Part shown: positions 46,036-55,421 of the stretch, in pieces
Position numbering within the stretch: position 1 is the stretch's first letter
Layout: every line of letters starts with the position of its first letter
Origin: JADFQT01 sp965216025
Lineage (GTDB): Bacteria > Chloroflexota > Dehalococcoidia > Lucifugimonadales > UBA3495
Assembly: GCA_965216025.1 (NCBI GenBank)
Contig: CBDCEX010000018.1
Location: 248,001-312,000, forward strand
DNA length: 64,000 bases
Reading direction: 5' to 3'
Notes under the pieces: generated by a model
Told to the model about the DNA's origin: nothing
Seen by the model: only the letters and a program-made list of their open reading frames with translations
Databases searched by the model: none
Program-made: the position numbers and the translations under genes

Positions 46036-47139
46036 TACTACAACGACGGGTTTAAGGTGGCGGCTCCATCCTGCTTTGCGGCGGGTGGAGCGGCGTCTCT
46101 CGTGGGAACGGCGAGCCCGTTCGTTGCGTAGCTGCGTATCCTCCAGCCACAACAGCAATTGATCGGGCCCGAACTGCTCCCGGGGCAGCATCTCCCGCAC
46201 CACCCGGTAACCTGTGGCCTCGTGATCCGGGGCATCTTTTTCCCCCCAATCCTGCTGCAGGCTCAGCAGGAACGCTCCACCCAGCAGGCACATGGCTATG
46301 TGGTGATGCCACCCTGCCCAGCTGCGGGTCTCGTATTCGTCCAGCCCCACGTCACCCTTCTCAGTCTCGAACTCCGTTTCAATGGCCACCTGGACCCACC
46401 CACGTAGGCCAGAGTCTCCAAGGTTGTGCCCTCGGGAGCGTTGGACAGGTAGTAGCGGGGCTCCTGCCGTCCAGGTTCCGGCGCCAGACGGCCCACAGTT
46501 CCTCGCCCTTGCGCCTCCTTACCCGCTGGGCACTGAACCGGTAGGTGCGCGGCCCCTGGCTTCCCTGGGCCACCGTTATCTCCCGCCCTCATCCGGCAGT
46601 TCATCACCGCGCTGCTCCATGGTCCGCCGCTGCCCAGGCCGCAGCTTGGGTTTGCGGGGGCGGCCGAACCCCGGATATTCCGGACTGGTCCAAGCCGGGT
46701 CCAAGGGCCAGACCGTAGTGCCGCCCGGAACGTCCAGCACGTAGCGCATCCCCAGGGCCGCCAGTCCCTCCCGGAAGGTCGGCGACATCCCGAAGGCGTC
46801 GTCTCCGGCAACCCACTCGGCCCTGAGGTAGCCCAACTCCAGGACCCGCTCCAGCCAGGGCCAACTCCGTCTTTGACCGGTAGTTCCGCGCTACGCGAAG
46901 CAGGTCCAACTCTTGGGCGTATTCAAGACTTATATGGCCCATGGTGGTGCATGTAATACGTTGCAATACCTGCACCGCCCTATGATGTCTCATCGGACCA
47001 CCGGGCCTCGGTGAGAAAGCGCTGCATCGCCCGGGCCGAGATGCCCACCGATTCCGAGAGATTCTCGGCGTTGCGCCGCTCCTGGTTAAGAAAACGCTGG
47101 CCTATTCCTGAAGGGGAATCGAGGTTTCCGGCCAGACTT
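46036..47139 (-). mobile_element. Degenerate IS701 copy fused to scrambled MITE sequence
   Basis: From 46036 to about 46890 the DNA matches the IS701 copy at 56129 onward almost base for base, except for about ten small deletions (1-10 nt), which break the transposase frame. From about 46890 to 47139 short blocks of IS701 and of the CTAG MITE alternate in order, ending with the MITE terminus TTTCCGGCCAGACTT and CTAG at 47140. Fragments of transposase sequence such as VAGDDAFGMSPTFREGLAAL remain readable. It may be a real mosaic or an assembly error. Confidence 0.75.
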
Positions 47140-47215
47140 CTAGCTTGCCTTTACTCCGTCAGGGACCCGGGGCTACTGTGCCTAACCGTCTTTGCGGCAA
47201 GTTACCGTTAAGTGT

Positions 47216-48061
47216 CTACCTACCCTTAAACGCCGGCCGCCGCTTCTCTAGGAAGGCCTGGACCGCCTCCTTGTGGTCCTCGGTGGTGCGGGCGTGCTCC
47301 TGGGCCACGTGGGCCAGCTCGATGCTCTCTTTAAGGCTCAGCTCCATGCTCTGGTGCACCAGGTACTTGATCAGGGAGTAAGACTGGGTCGGCCCCTGGG
47401 CCAGGCGGGTCGCCAGCTCCAGGGCGCCTTCCATCATTTCACTGTCGGGATAAACCTTGCTGGCCAGACCCATACGGTAGGCCTCGTTGCCGTCGATGCG
47501 GTCGCCGGTGTACTGCAACATCAGGGCGTTGCTGTAGCCGATGAGGCGGGGCAATTGCCAGCAGCTCCCGTCGCCTGGGATCAGGCCGCGAAGGACGAAG
47601 GCCTCCGAAAATTGAGCCTTTTCGGCGGCGATGCGGATGTCGCAGGCCAGGGCCAGGCCACAACCCGCGCCAACGGCGTGTCCGTTTACCGCCGCGATGG
47701 AGGGCTTTTGCAGCTCGTGGAGCCGGAGCACCAACTGGGGCGCTCCATGAGGAGAGGCCGGTTCGCGCTGGGCGAAGCGGGCCTCCATTTTACCCCAGGG
47801 CAACGGCTCCGGCTCGGCTGCTTGTTGTTCTCTTTCCTGAATATTCTGACTAAATCGGCGCACGTTGGCTCCGGAGCAGAAGGAAGGTTCGGTGCCGGTT
47901 AGCAGCAACACCCGCTGCTCCGGGTCCCGCTCAAACTGGTCCAGCGTGTCCACTATCTCCCGAACCATATCCGGGCCCAGGGCGTTACGAGTGGGCGGGT
48001 CGTGCATGGTGATGGTCAGCACCCCATCCCGGTTCTCGGTCTTGATAAACTCAAATTCCAT
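47216..48061 (-). CDS. Enoyl-CoA hydratase/isomerase family protein
   Basis: Crotonase-fold protein of 281 residues. The oxyanion-hole segments are PSFCSGANVRRF and AAVNGHAVGAGCGLALACD; the catalytic-Glu region reads FSEAFVLRGLIPGDGSCWQL. A normal C-terminal helix set follows (KEAVQAFLEKRRPAFKGR). It would hydrate or isomerise an acyl-CoA in beta-oxidation or a related route. The ATG at 48061 has GGGGG upstream; an earlier start at 48169 gives a non-homologous extension. The gene is cytoplasmic and possibly linked in function to the CoA-transferases at 61-64 kb. Confidence 0.92.
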   Translation of the reverse strand: MEFEFIKTENRDGVLTITMHDPPTRNALGPDMVREIVDTLDQFERDPEQRVLLLTGTEPSFCSGANVRRFSQNIQEREQQAAEPEPLPWGKMEARFAQREPASPHGAPQLVLRLHELQKPSIAAVNGHAVGAGCGLALACDIRIAAEKAQFSEAFVLRGLIPGDGSCWQLPRLIGYSNALMLQYTGDRIDGNEAYRMGLASKVYPDSEMMEGALELATRLAQGPTQSYSLIKYLVHQSMELSLKESIELAHVAQEHARTTEDHKEAVQAFLEKRRPAFKGR

Positions 48062-48316
48062 GACTTGGCCCCCTGATGCAAGATACCTAACCGCCGCCCC
48101 CGTCGGGGCGTGTGTCGATTCGGTCTGGAATACGGGCCAAAGGTTAGCACAGGGGTTAGAGATAGACAACGGTCTGGTCAGAGACGGGAGAACTACCGCT
48201 TGGTAGTGGAACTTTTGACTATGCCCTTCTATAATCCTCTACAAGATAGTGAGCCTAATCGGGTCAGTAAGTCCGGAAGTCAGCCCGCCGAAAACCGGCT
48301 CAGGAGGCACATCAGG

Positions 48317-48745
48317 ATGCAACAAGGGACAATCGTGGCGCTGCACATCGCCAGAGTTAAAGGCACGCCCTCGGATCCGGTGACCGAGGCGACGGCCATT
48401 TCCGCTCAGGGACTGGAAGGGGACCGCAGTTGCAGCCCCGACAACACCCGGCAGGTGCTGTTTATGGATCAGGAGACGCTGGATGAGTTGGCGCTGAAGC
48501 CCGGGCAGATCAAGGAGAACATCACCACTTCCGGGCTGGACCTTTCCCAAGCTCAGGGCGGCCAGGTGGTCTTTATCGGCGAGGCCGTGACGATGGAGCT
48601 GGTGGGAGACTGTGAGCCCTGCGGGAAGATGGACGCCATCCGGGCCGGGCTGCGGCAGGTCCTGGACGGGAGAAGGGGCGTGCTCGCCATGGTGATTAGT
48701 GGCGGTCCGATCAAGGTCGGCGACTCAATCCGTATTGAGCCATGA
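48317..48745 (+). CDS. MOSC domain-containing protein
   Basis: A 142-residue single MOSC domain, the fold found at the C-terminus of molybdenum cofactor sulfurases and in YiiM-like proteins. The core AISAQGLEGDRSC and the conserved Cys in VGDCEPCGKMDAI are visible, and the domain ends GVLAMVISGGPIKVGDSI. The family binds molybdenum cofactor or transfers sulfur through the Cys. The ATG at 48317 has AGGAGG upstream, which decides the start over earlier codons. Confidence 0.9.
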   Translation: MQQGTIVALHIARVKGTPSDPVTEATAISAQGLEGDRSCSPDNTRQVLFMDQETLDELALKPGQIKENITTSGLDLSQAQGGQVVFIGEAVTMELVGDCEPCGKMDAIRAGLRQVLDGRRGVLAMVISGGPIKVGDSIRIEP

Positions 48746-48788
48746 ATCCAAAGCTAAACCCGGTCTGACGCACCGCCGTTTGGGCGAA

Positions 48789-48823
48789 TCCCCCTGCGTC
48801 CCCCTTTCAAAAAGGGGGATTTG
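48789..48823. repeat. CCCCCTTT/AAAGGGGG palindromic repeat
   Basis: AATCCCCCTGCGTCCCCCTT followed by TCAAAAAGGGGGATTT: same family as 24457-24502. Lies between the MOSC gene and the facing TIGR03086 gene, again a convergent junction. Confidence 0.7.
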
Positions 48824-48941
48824 GCTCTTCTCAAGAGGGTGTTTAAAAAGTTCCCTGACTCCCACGCTCAAGGTGTCATACCGGTTTGAGCTTCCGCATC
48901 TTGCCACGTTCCGACTAGGGAGGAACCAGGGCAAGCGCCCG

Positions 48942-49520
48942 CTAAGGGGTGCGTCCTGCTAGGCCCAGCAGCTTATCCCGGCTGCTGGCGTCAATGGGAA
49001 CAGTAACCTCCGGACCAAAAAAACCTCCCTCCCGGTTGCCCTGCAGCATCGGCGAGATGACTTGAAAACAGGCGTCGGCCATGGAGCTGTCCATGGCGGT
49101 ATCTAGGTTGGTGGCTTTGGCCAGGTCCCACTTGTGGATCAGAATGTCGCCAAAGGGGAACATCAAGAAGTTACCCGCCGGCATCTCGCCGAAGGGGGTG
49201 TCAATCACCTTCTCCAGCATGCCGGGAGCCTTGATTGCATCCAGGACCTTATTAGTCACGGCCGCAAAGGCTGCCTGAGCTCCCTCTTCGGGCAGGTCAC
49301 CATCTACGGAAAAGGGGTCTACTCCCCCTCCGCCGGTAAAGATGCCGTGAACCCATTCGGCCACCAGGATATTGTGATTGATCAGCTGCTGGACATTCCA
49401 TTCGGCGCAGGGGGTCGCGCCGGTCAGCAGGGACGCCTGGACTCCGCCGAGGATGGGGATCATGTAATCCCGGGCGCCCTCATAAAGCTCTATGGGGTTT
49501 GGCATGCCTGCCTGGGTCAT
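48942..49520 (-). CDS. TIGR03086-type DinB-fold protein
   Basis: A 192-residue helical protein. CAEWNVQQLINHNILVAEWV contains a His at the conserved metal-binding helix position, as in the mycothiol-dependent maleylpyruvate isomerase N-terminal family. FGDILIHKWDLAKAT is the matching later His. Members bind a metal and act with thiol cofactors or have unknown roles. GGAGAG precedes the ATG. It is followed on the same strand by a PrpD-like gene upstream. Confidence 0.8.
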   Translation of the reverse strand: MTQAGMPNPIELYEGARDYMIPILGGVQASLLTGATPCAEWNVQQLINHNILVAEWVHGIFTGGGGVDPFSVDGDLPEEGAQAAFAAVTNKVLDAIKAPGMLEKVIDTPFGEMPAGNFLMFPFGDILIHKWDLAKATNLDTAMDSSMADACFQVISPMLQGNREGGFFGPEVTVPIDASSRDKLLGLAGRTP

Positions 49521-49609
49521 TTCGTCTCTCCTGTCCTGTTTAGGTTAGCTGTGTTCATAATGTTATCTAGAAGCAGCTGTCCCTAAACTAGGCGGAAGCT
49601 AACAAGTTC

Positions 49610-50980
49610 TTAGCCATTATTGACTACCAGGGTGCTCCGGATTGTACCGGCCAGGTCGGTGACCTGAGTAATGTCGGTCCAGGCTGCAATGGTCTGCTCA
49701 ACCCGGTCCTCCGGGAGAGCCAAGCCCGCGTTGACCTGGAACTTGCCCTTGATATTGTCCATTCCCCAGGGATTCTTCTGGGCTCCCAGGATGTTTTCCC
49801 GGGCCGTGGTATGCTCGATCACCCGGCCGTCCTTCAATGTGATTCGGACCGGCAGGCCCAACTGGAAATCGGTGGTGCCCTCCTCAGCCTTGGCCATGAC
49901 CCGAGTCCGCACCTTGTCCATTGTCTCTTGAATCTTGGGGTCCGCGATCCTCTCCGGCGTAAAGGTTCCAATCCCCACCTGGTCGTCCACTAGGGCAGCG
50001 GCTACGTTGTACTTGGCGCTGAACTTCCCCTTTAGCTCATCCTCGGGCTCGGCGTAAAGCATCACCACCGACAGATAGGATTGGTCCACCTCGGCGTTGA
50101 CCACGTCTTCATAGGTGAAGTTGTGCTCCCGCATCATTCCAAAAAGGCTGTCCAACATGGCGTGGTTGCCGCCGCAGCAAGGATACTTCTTGATCATCAG
50201 AGCGTCCTGCACCCGGAAAGGCTTCCCCATGTTCTCGGCCATCTGATCCAGATCATAAATCCCCTTGCCCAGTACGGTGGCGGCGAACCCGAAGGGGTGT
50301 TCCAAAATCTGGTCGCCGGCGGTCCAGCCTCGTTGGGCCAGCTGGGCAGCGGTGACGCCGTCCCGGCCGGCCATTCCCGCGTGCAGCGGCTTGGTCATGG
50401 TCCCGAAGTTGTGGATTAACCCGCTGGACATGGATCCGGCGATTCCCAGCGCGGTGGTAGTCTGGGTTTGGTCCAGCTTGAGCAGTTTGGAACAGGCCGC
50501 CGCGCAGGCCAGCCTGCCAATGACCGCCGTGCTGTGGAAACCCTTATCCATCTGGTTGTATTTGGTGGTGTACTGGATGGCCAATCCCACTTCGCAGCCA
50601 ATGACGTAGGCCTCCAGCAAATCCCGGCCGCTGGAGCCCAAATGCTCCCCAATAGCCAGCAGCGCCGGGAAGATCGCCACCGTGGGGTGCCCGAAACCGC
50701 CGAAGTCATCATAATCCAGGGCGTGTCCCATGGTCCCATTGGCCAGCGCCGCATTGGGCAGGGTGGTTTTTATTCCGGAGGACAATATCGTAGCCTCCGG
50801 CACTCCGCCCTGGTCGCTAACATACTGCTGAATCAGGTCACCCAAAGGCTGCTTGGAACCCGCCAAGATGACTCCCAACAAGTCGAAGCAAGACTCGTTG
50901 GCTACTCGAATCGCCTCCGGTGGAATATCTTCATAGGTTGTATCCACAATCCATTTGGCCACAGTCTCGGTTGCACCCAT
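49610..50980 (-). CDS. MmgE/PrpD family protein (copy 1)
   Basis: Member of the 2-methylcitrate dehydratase / aconitate decarboxylase fold, 456 residues. Motifs: ATLANGTMGHALDYDDFGGFG-type segment (read as LANGTMGHALDYDDFGGFGH), IGCEVGLAIQYTTKYN, GFHSTAVIGRLACAA and KPLHAGMAGRDGVTAAQLA. These correspond to the family's active-site loops. Such enzymes dehydrate or decarboxylate tricarboxylic substrates, but many members in environmental Chloroflexota are uncharacterised. The ATG at 50980 has GGAGG upstream. A second, more distant family member lies 1.5 kb away on the same strand. Confidence 0.92.
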   Translation of the reverse strand: MGATETVAKWIVDTTYEDIPPEAIRVANESCFDLLGVILAGSKQPLGDLIQQYVSDQGGVPEATILSSGIKTTLPNAALANGTMGHALDYDDFGGFGHPTVAIFPALLAIGEHLGSSGRDLLEAYVIGCEVGLAIQYTTKYNQMDKGFHSTAVIGRLACAAACSKLLKLDQTQTTTALGIAGSMSSGLIHNFGTMTKPLHAGMAGRDGVTAAQLAQRGWTAGDQILEHPFGFAATVLGKGIYDLDQMAENMGKPFRVQDALMIKKYPCCGGNHAMLDSLFGMMREHNFTYEDVVNAEVDQSYLSVVMLYAEPEDELKGKFSAKYNVAAALVDDQVGIGTFTPERIADPKIQETMDKVRTRVMAKAEEGTTDFQLGLPVRITLKDGRVIEHTTARENILGAQKNPWGMDNIKGKFQVNAGLALPEDRVEQTIAAWTDITQVTDLAGTIRSTLVVNNG

Positions 50981-51227
50981 GTGGTAAACCTCCATTAAAT
51001 ATTTAAAAGGGTCCGGTAAATATTGATCAGCGTCTGGCTCGGGAAGAAAGCTGCTCGCCTGTACTGCGCTCCCGCAACGATTATATACGTCGGGCCGAGT
51101 AAGGCAAGCGGCCAGGAGCCGCCAGGCGCTGGGGCAGCCCGGATCGAAAAGTCGGGATCTCCGGACTGGCTTGTGCTCCCGGACTGTCTTGTACTCTGAG
51201 AATTACCGGAATATACTGCCGGGTATC

Positions 51228-51920
51228 ATGGCAGAGCGGGAAGAAAGCCAGCGGGTTCCCAGAGACGATCTCAGTGAACTGGCCCTGTTCCCGTTGAACC
51301 TGGTACTGTTCCCGGGTATGCGTCTTCCCCTCCACATATTCGAGGAACGGTACAAAGCGATGATCGGCGCCTGCATCGAAAGGGAAGAGCCCTTCGGGGT
51401 CCTGCTGATCAAGGAGGGACAGGAGTCCGGCGAGCCGGCCGAGCCGGTTCAGGTGGGAACCACCGCGCGCATCACCCAGGTCAACCGCCTGGAGGAAGGG
51501 CGCCTGAATATCCTGACCCAGGGCGAGCGTCGCTTCGAGTTGGTTGAAGTGATTCAAACCAGGCCTCATATGGTGGGGCTGGTCAGGTACCTGGAAGAGG
51601 GGTCGGGAGAGGTTTTAGAGCCCCTCCTGGTGGAGATTCGGGAAGGGTTCACCATCTTACTGAAGCACCAGGCCACGGTAGCTGGGGGCTGGAACAGCGG
51701 GGTGGACCTGCCGGAAGAGCCGTCCCAACTGTCCGCCGAGGTCATCGCCAGTCTGTCCTCCAGCATAGAAGTATCCACAGAGGTACGCCAGCGATTACTG
51801 GAGACGCCGGCCCTCCAGTCGCGGCTGGAGCTATTATTGCCGTTACTGAAGCAAGGTAACGAGCTGATGCAAGAGAAGGCGGAGCAGAGTAATCCCTTCC
51901 GGGGTTACCGCCTCAATTAG
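51228..51920 (+). CDS. LON substrate-binding domain protein
   Basis: A 230-residue protein with the N-terminal domain of Lon protease but no ATPase or protease domain. LALFPLNLVLFPGMRLPLHI and FEERYKAMIGACIE start the domain; FGVLLIKEGQESGEPAEP and GRLNILTQGERRFELVEV continue it. Stand-alone LON-N proteins are common and of unclear role, perhaps protein quality control. The ATG at 51228 fits the conserved start; no strong ribosome site is seen. C-terminal helices are normal. Confidence 0.9.
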   Translation: MAEREESQRVPRDDLSELALFPLNLVLFPGMRLPLHIFEERYKAMIGACIEREEPFGVLLIKEGQESGEPAEPVQVGTTARITQVNRLEEGRLNILTQGERRFELVEVIQTRPHMVGLVRYLEEGSGEVLEPLLVEIREGFTILLKHQATVAGGWNSGVDLPEEPSQLSAEVIASLSSSIEVSTEVRQRLLETPALQSRLELLLPLLKQGNELMQEKAEQSNPFRGYRLN

Positions 51921-51938
51921 TCCACGTTTAGACCAGTT

Positions 51939-52445
51939 TTGCCTCCGTCATATAACTTGTCATCCCCAAATCCCCCTCACCGCCGCCACCCTCAGTTTCG
52001 GGCTCCCGTCAAATTGCTACTTCTTGCGCTCCTTTTTGGTTCGCTGTGGTCCCTGGCCTGCGGAGGTAGTGACCTGGAGCCATCAGAGACAATAGTGGTT
52101 GCCCACCAGGATTGTATTGAGGCCGAGGGATGCGTCTTCGACGAAAGGCGAATATATCGGAATAAACTGATCAGCCACACCAACCGAAGCGAGGGGGGCC
52201 AAAGCGTCTCGATCAAGGTAGCAAACAGTGGCAAATGCCGGTTTACCGTCAAGTGGCAGCTTTCCGGTGACCCGATTTTAAAAGACTTGTTGGTGGTCGG
52301 TTCCGGGAAGACGGACTCGGTGACTGCCCAGATTCCCCCGGGTCGGCAGGTGGTATTCTACTGGTCCTGCTTCAGTCTCCACCTTACAGAGTGCCGGGGA
52401 GAGGTCGACATCAGAATAGCCCGGCCGGCCAACTCGGCCGGCTAA
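51939..52445 (+). CDS. Putative lipoprotein of unknown function
   Basis: A 168-residue protein from a TTG start 18 bp after the LON-domain gene. LLLALLFGSLWSLACGG is a lipoprotein signal peptide with lipobox Cys. The mature part is beta-rich, with five Cys (for example QDCIEAEGCVFDERR, SGKCRFTVKW and SCFSLHLTECRG) that could form disulfides. No family is recognised. It may be co-transcribed with the LON-domain gene. The exact start is uncertain. Confidence 0.6.
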   Translation: MPPSYNLSSPNPPHRRHPQFRAPVKLLLLALLFGSLWSLACGGSDLEPSETIVVAHQDCIEAEGCVFDERRIYRNKLISHTNRSEGGQSVSIKVANSGKCRFTVKWQLSGDPILKDLLVVGSGKTDSVTAQIPPGRQVVFYWSCFSLHLTECRGEVDIRIARPANSAG

Positions 52446-52481
52446 CCAGAATGACCTTGTCCCGCTGGGCGGGATGCCAAC

Positions 52482-53834
52482 CTAGACTGTGTCAACTTCC
52501 AGCTGTTGAATTAAGGGCGCCACATTTTCTGCCTGCTCCACAGCCAGTAGTTTTTGCTCCAAATCCAGCACCCGGTCAGCACTCAACCGCAGACCCGACA
52601 GAGTACGGAATTTCTCTTGAAGCTCGTCCTCGGTCATCAGCGGATAGCGTAAATCCTGTTGGATGACCTCGCCGCCGCGGGTGCGCACGGTAATGCCCAT
52701 CTGCAGGCGTTCCGCCGAGGTTGCCGGGCCGGCTCGGGGAATAATCATGATCCGGGCCCTTTCCTGAAATGCCCGGCAGCGGGGATCCTCCAGGTATGAT
52801 GGATCGTGGATATGGTTGAAAGTGATCTCCCCGAAAACGGCGGCCAGGGTCAGTATCGTCTCCATGTGCACTGAAGGATGCCGGTTGGTTTTAACTGTAT
52901 AAAACGCCGATCGGGAGACGGAAACCTCAATTTGTTCTATATCGTCGGCGGTCAACTCATTACTTTTCATCAGCCGAAGAAATGCGTAAAGGGGAGTCTG
53001 GTTCGGCCCGCCCACTGGATAGCGCTTGTAGGCGACCTGCCGCATCAGGTACTCTTCGCCCAATCCTTCCATCACATCATTGCCAGCGCTGGGCAAACCG
53101 ACGAAGGCATCGAAGAATCCGTGTTCAATGGTCATAATTTCTTGCGGACCGTGGTACCCCTGTTGCGCCAGCAAGGCGGATACGACGGCTGCCTCGGCGG
53201 CCCGACCGTGGTTTAATGATTTGATTTGGTGGGTTTGGTCCTGGTGATGGCTGGTTAGGCCGCACGCTCCCGAGGCGGCCAGGCCCAACGCGTTTTCCAT
53301 CTGATCCGCGTTCAGCCCCAGCAGCAGGCCTGAGCTGACCGTCGCCCCCATGGTTCCTCCGACGCTGGCGACAAACTGGGGCCGGGTGCCGTAGTGGCCC
53401 AACACGCTCTGGAAGCGGGCCGCAACTTCTGAACCCAGGGTTAGGGCGCGCATGAAATCCTGGCCGGTTGCCCCCACCTGCTGGGCTACCGACAATGCCG
53501 CGGGCACCGTGGTTGCGGCGTAGTGCCCGGTGCCTTGCTGACCGGTCGAATCTACCTCGTCGCCATGGGCTATAGCTCCGTTGGCCAGGGCGGCGTTGGT
53601 AACCGAGGTCCGCAGTGGTAGACCAACGATACTGCACAGCCCGGCGCCGCCCAGCTTGGCCGCCAAGTCCGCCACGGGACGGCAGGAAGGAAGCGGAGCG
53701 CTGGCGATCATCCCCCCTAGCTGATCGTAAAGGAGGGTAACGGTTTCCCGGCGAACTTCTTCGGGGATGTCTTGGTACTTGGTAGTGTCCGCCCACCGGC
53801 ACAGCTGGGCGGTCGGCCCATTGGTTTCAGCCAT
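52482..53834 (-). CDS. MmgE/PrpD family protein (copy 2)
   Basis: A 450-residue PrpD-fold enzyme. LANGAIAHGDEVDSTGQQGT, then TLGSEVAARFQSVLGHYGTR, HHQDQTHQIKSLNHGRAAEA and FDAFVGLPSAG mark the family's active-site loops, though with different residues from copy 1 (HGDEVD in place of HALDYDD). It therefore probably acts on another substrate. AGGAGG precedes the ATG. The two copies flank the LON-domain/lipoprotein pair and both read leftward. Confidence 0.9.
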   Translation of the reverse strand: MAETNGPTAQLCRWADTTKYQDIPEEVRRETVTLLYDQLGGMIASAPLPSCRPVADLAAKLGGAGLCSIVGLPLRTSVTNAALANGAIAHGDEVDSTGQQGTGHYAATTVPAALSVAQQVGATGQDFMRALTLGSEVAARFQSVLGHYGTRPQFVASVGGTMGATVSSGLLLGLNADQMENALGLAASGACGLTSHHQDQTHQIKSLNHGRAAEAAVVSALLAQQGYHGPQEIMTIEHGFFDAFVGLPSAGNDVMEGLGEEYLMRQVAYKRYPVGGPNQTPLYAFLRLMKSNELTADDIEQIEVSVSRSAFYTVKTNRHPSVHMETILTLAAVFGEITFNHIHDPSYLEDPRCRAFQERARIMIIPRAGPATSAERLQMGITVRTRGGEVIQQDLRYPLMTEDELQEKFRTLSGLRLSADRVLDLEQKLLAVEQAENVAPLIQQLEVDTV

Positions 53835-54285
53835 TAATACCTCCTATCGACCCCGACGAATCGTCCAATTAATCCAGGGCTCGCCCGATTAGTCAGGGAA
53901 GCCTTGACCGGAACGGAACCCGGTCTTACCCTCGATTGCCAGATGGGCTCCAGCCAAATATGGAAAACAAGCTTGGCTCATACCTGAGGATGAAATATTC
54001 TAGCACAAAGCGGTCCTGGGTCTGCCGGCCGGGAACTCAAATACCAAATCTGCCCACGGATAAATTTGATGATGGCGAGTGAAAAGGAAATTGAAATGCT
54101 TTTCCCGCCGCTGTCCCTCGCCTTGGCCGGGTCTTAAATTGGGAACCTGGCGAGCATTCTGCTACAATCGAGCCAATAGCGCGAGCTAATAGCCCTGCTT
54201 AAGAACGAATGCGCCGGAAAGTGACCACTGGCATTCCCCAGGCATTTATTCGGGGCATGCGCTCAAGTTGGTAAAGGACGATGCG
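53835..54285. other. Intergenic region between divergent PrpD and SMP-30 genes
   Basis: About 450 bp with no supported gene. It must hold the divergent promoters of the two flanking genes. No repeat or RNA was recognised. Confidence 0.5.
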
Positions 54286-55188
54286 ATGAGTTGGCGATTT
54301 CAACTGCTGGGTAAACCCTTGGGCGGCGTAACCGAGGGACCGGTGTGGGACGGGGAGGCGATATACTTCAGCCATATTCCCACCAGCCGCATCCTTCGCT
54401 ATGACCCGGATGGGGGAGCGATTTCCGAAGCCCGTAGCGGCACCAACCGCACCAACGGCCTGGCCCACGATAGCCAGGGAACCCTCTACGGTTGCTGCTC
54501 CGGAGGTCGGGCCATCGTCAGGTTCGACGCGGACGGTGGAACCACCACGGTGGCCGACCGGGTGGAAGGAATTAAGCTAAATACTCCCAACGATCTGGCC
54601 ATGGACCGCCGGGGCCGGGTCTGGTTCACCAATCCTTGGAACGCGGGCAACATCGATGCCAGCGAGCATGAGGACCTGGACAACCGCTCCGTGCTGCGGG
54701 CCGACCCGGCGCCCGACGGCAGCTACTCGGTAGTCCGTGTTACCTTTGACACCACGATGCCCAACGGCATTCTGGTATCCCAGGACCAGCAGACCCTCTA
54801 CGTGGCGGAAAGCAACAGCGAGCGGCTGGACCTGGACCGGGAACTGCGGGCTTATCCCATAAATGATGACGGCAGCCTGGGGGATTATGAGGTGCTGCAT
54901 GCCTTTGGCCGGGATGCCAGCCGGGTCCACCGGGGCATTGATGGCATGTGCCTGGACTCCGAGAGAAACATCGTCGCCACCGCGGGCTGGGAGTTGGGCG
55001 GCCCCGGGCCCATGATTTACGTTTTCTCGCCGGCGGGTCGGGTCATAGAAACTCACCCGATACCCTGCAACCGGCCTACCAACTGCTGTTTCGGCGGGCC
55101 AGGCCTTTCCACCTTGTATGTTACATCCACCGACGGCCACTTCTACCGGGCGGAAACCGACCGGATAGGCTGGGCGTTATTCCCCTAG
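54286..55188 (+). CDS. SMP-30/gluconolactonase/LRE family protein (copy B)
   Basis: A 300-residue beta-propeller lactonase, a close paralogue of copy A at 11.2 kb (shared YGCCSGGR, LNTPNDLA, NPWNAGNID, GIDGMCLDSE, GPGPMIYV). Metal ligands are Glu in VTEGPVWDG, Asn in LNTPNDLAMD and Asp in HRGIDGMC. The ATG at 54286 is taken as start, since AAGGA lies eight bases upstream. The stop codon TAG is part of the CTAG that begins MITE copy c, so that insertion abuts or slightly trims the C-terminus. Confidence 0.9.
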   Translation: MSWRFQLLGKPLGGVTEGPVWDGEAIYFSHIPTSRILRYDPDGGAISEARSGTNRTNGLAHDSQGTLYGCCSGGRAIVRFDADGGTTTVADRVEGIKLNTPNDLAMDRRGRVWFTNPWNAGNIDASEHEDLDNRSVLRADPAPDGSYSVVRVTFDTTMPNGILVSQDQQTLYVAESNSERLDLDRELRAYPINDDGSLGDYEVLHAFGRDASRVHRGIDGMCLDSERNIVATAGWELGGPGPMIYVFSPAGRVIETHPIPCNRPTNCCFGGPGLSTLYVTSTDGHFYRAETDRIGWALFP

Positions 55189-55359
55189 AGGTCTGGCCGG
55201 AAAGCCATTGGCCGGGTTTCGCGCTACGCCAGACAGACGTATTATAGTCTTATGTGGCATGATAGTGTCTGTAATACGGTTCAAGAACCCACTGTTACAT
55301 CGACAATCGTCGCTAAGAAAACGACGACTTGGGGAGAATCGGGGTTTCCGTCCGAGTTT
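55189..55359. mobile_element. CTAG-flanked MITE, copy c (older)
   Basis: Left end AGGTCTGGCCGGAAA and right end TTTCCGTCCGAGTTT are diverged from the family consensus AAGTCTGGCCGGAAA; CTAG flanks both sides (55185-55188, 55360-55363). Several internal substitutions suggest an older insertion. Confidence 0.8.
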
Positions 55360-55421
55360 CTAGGTCGGGGCGACACCCCAAACCCAGGGGTTACTCCGGA
55401 GGCTACCCCGGGAGTTACTTT

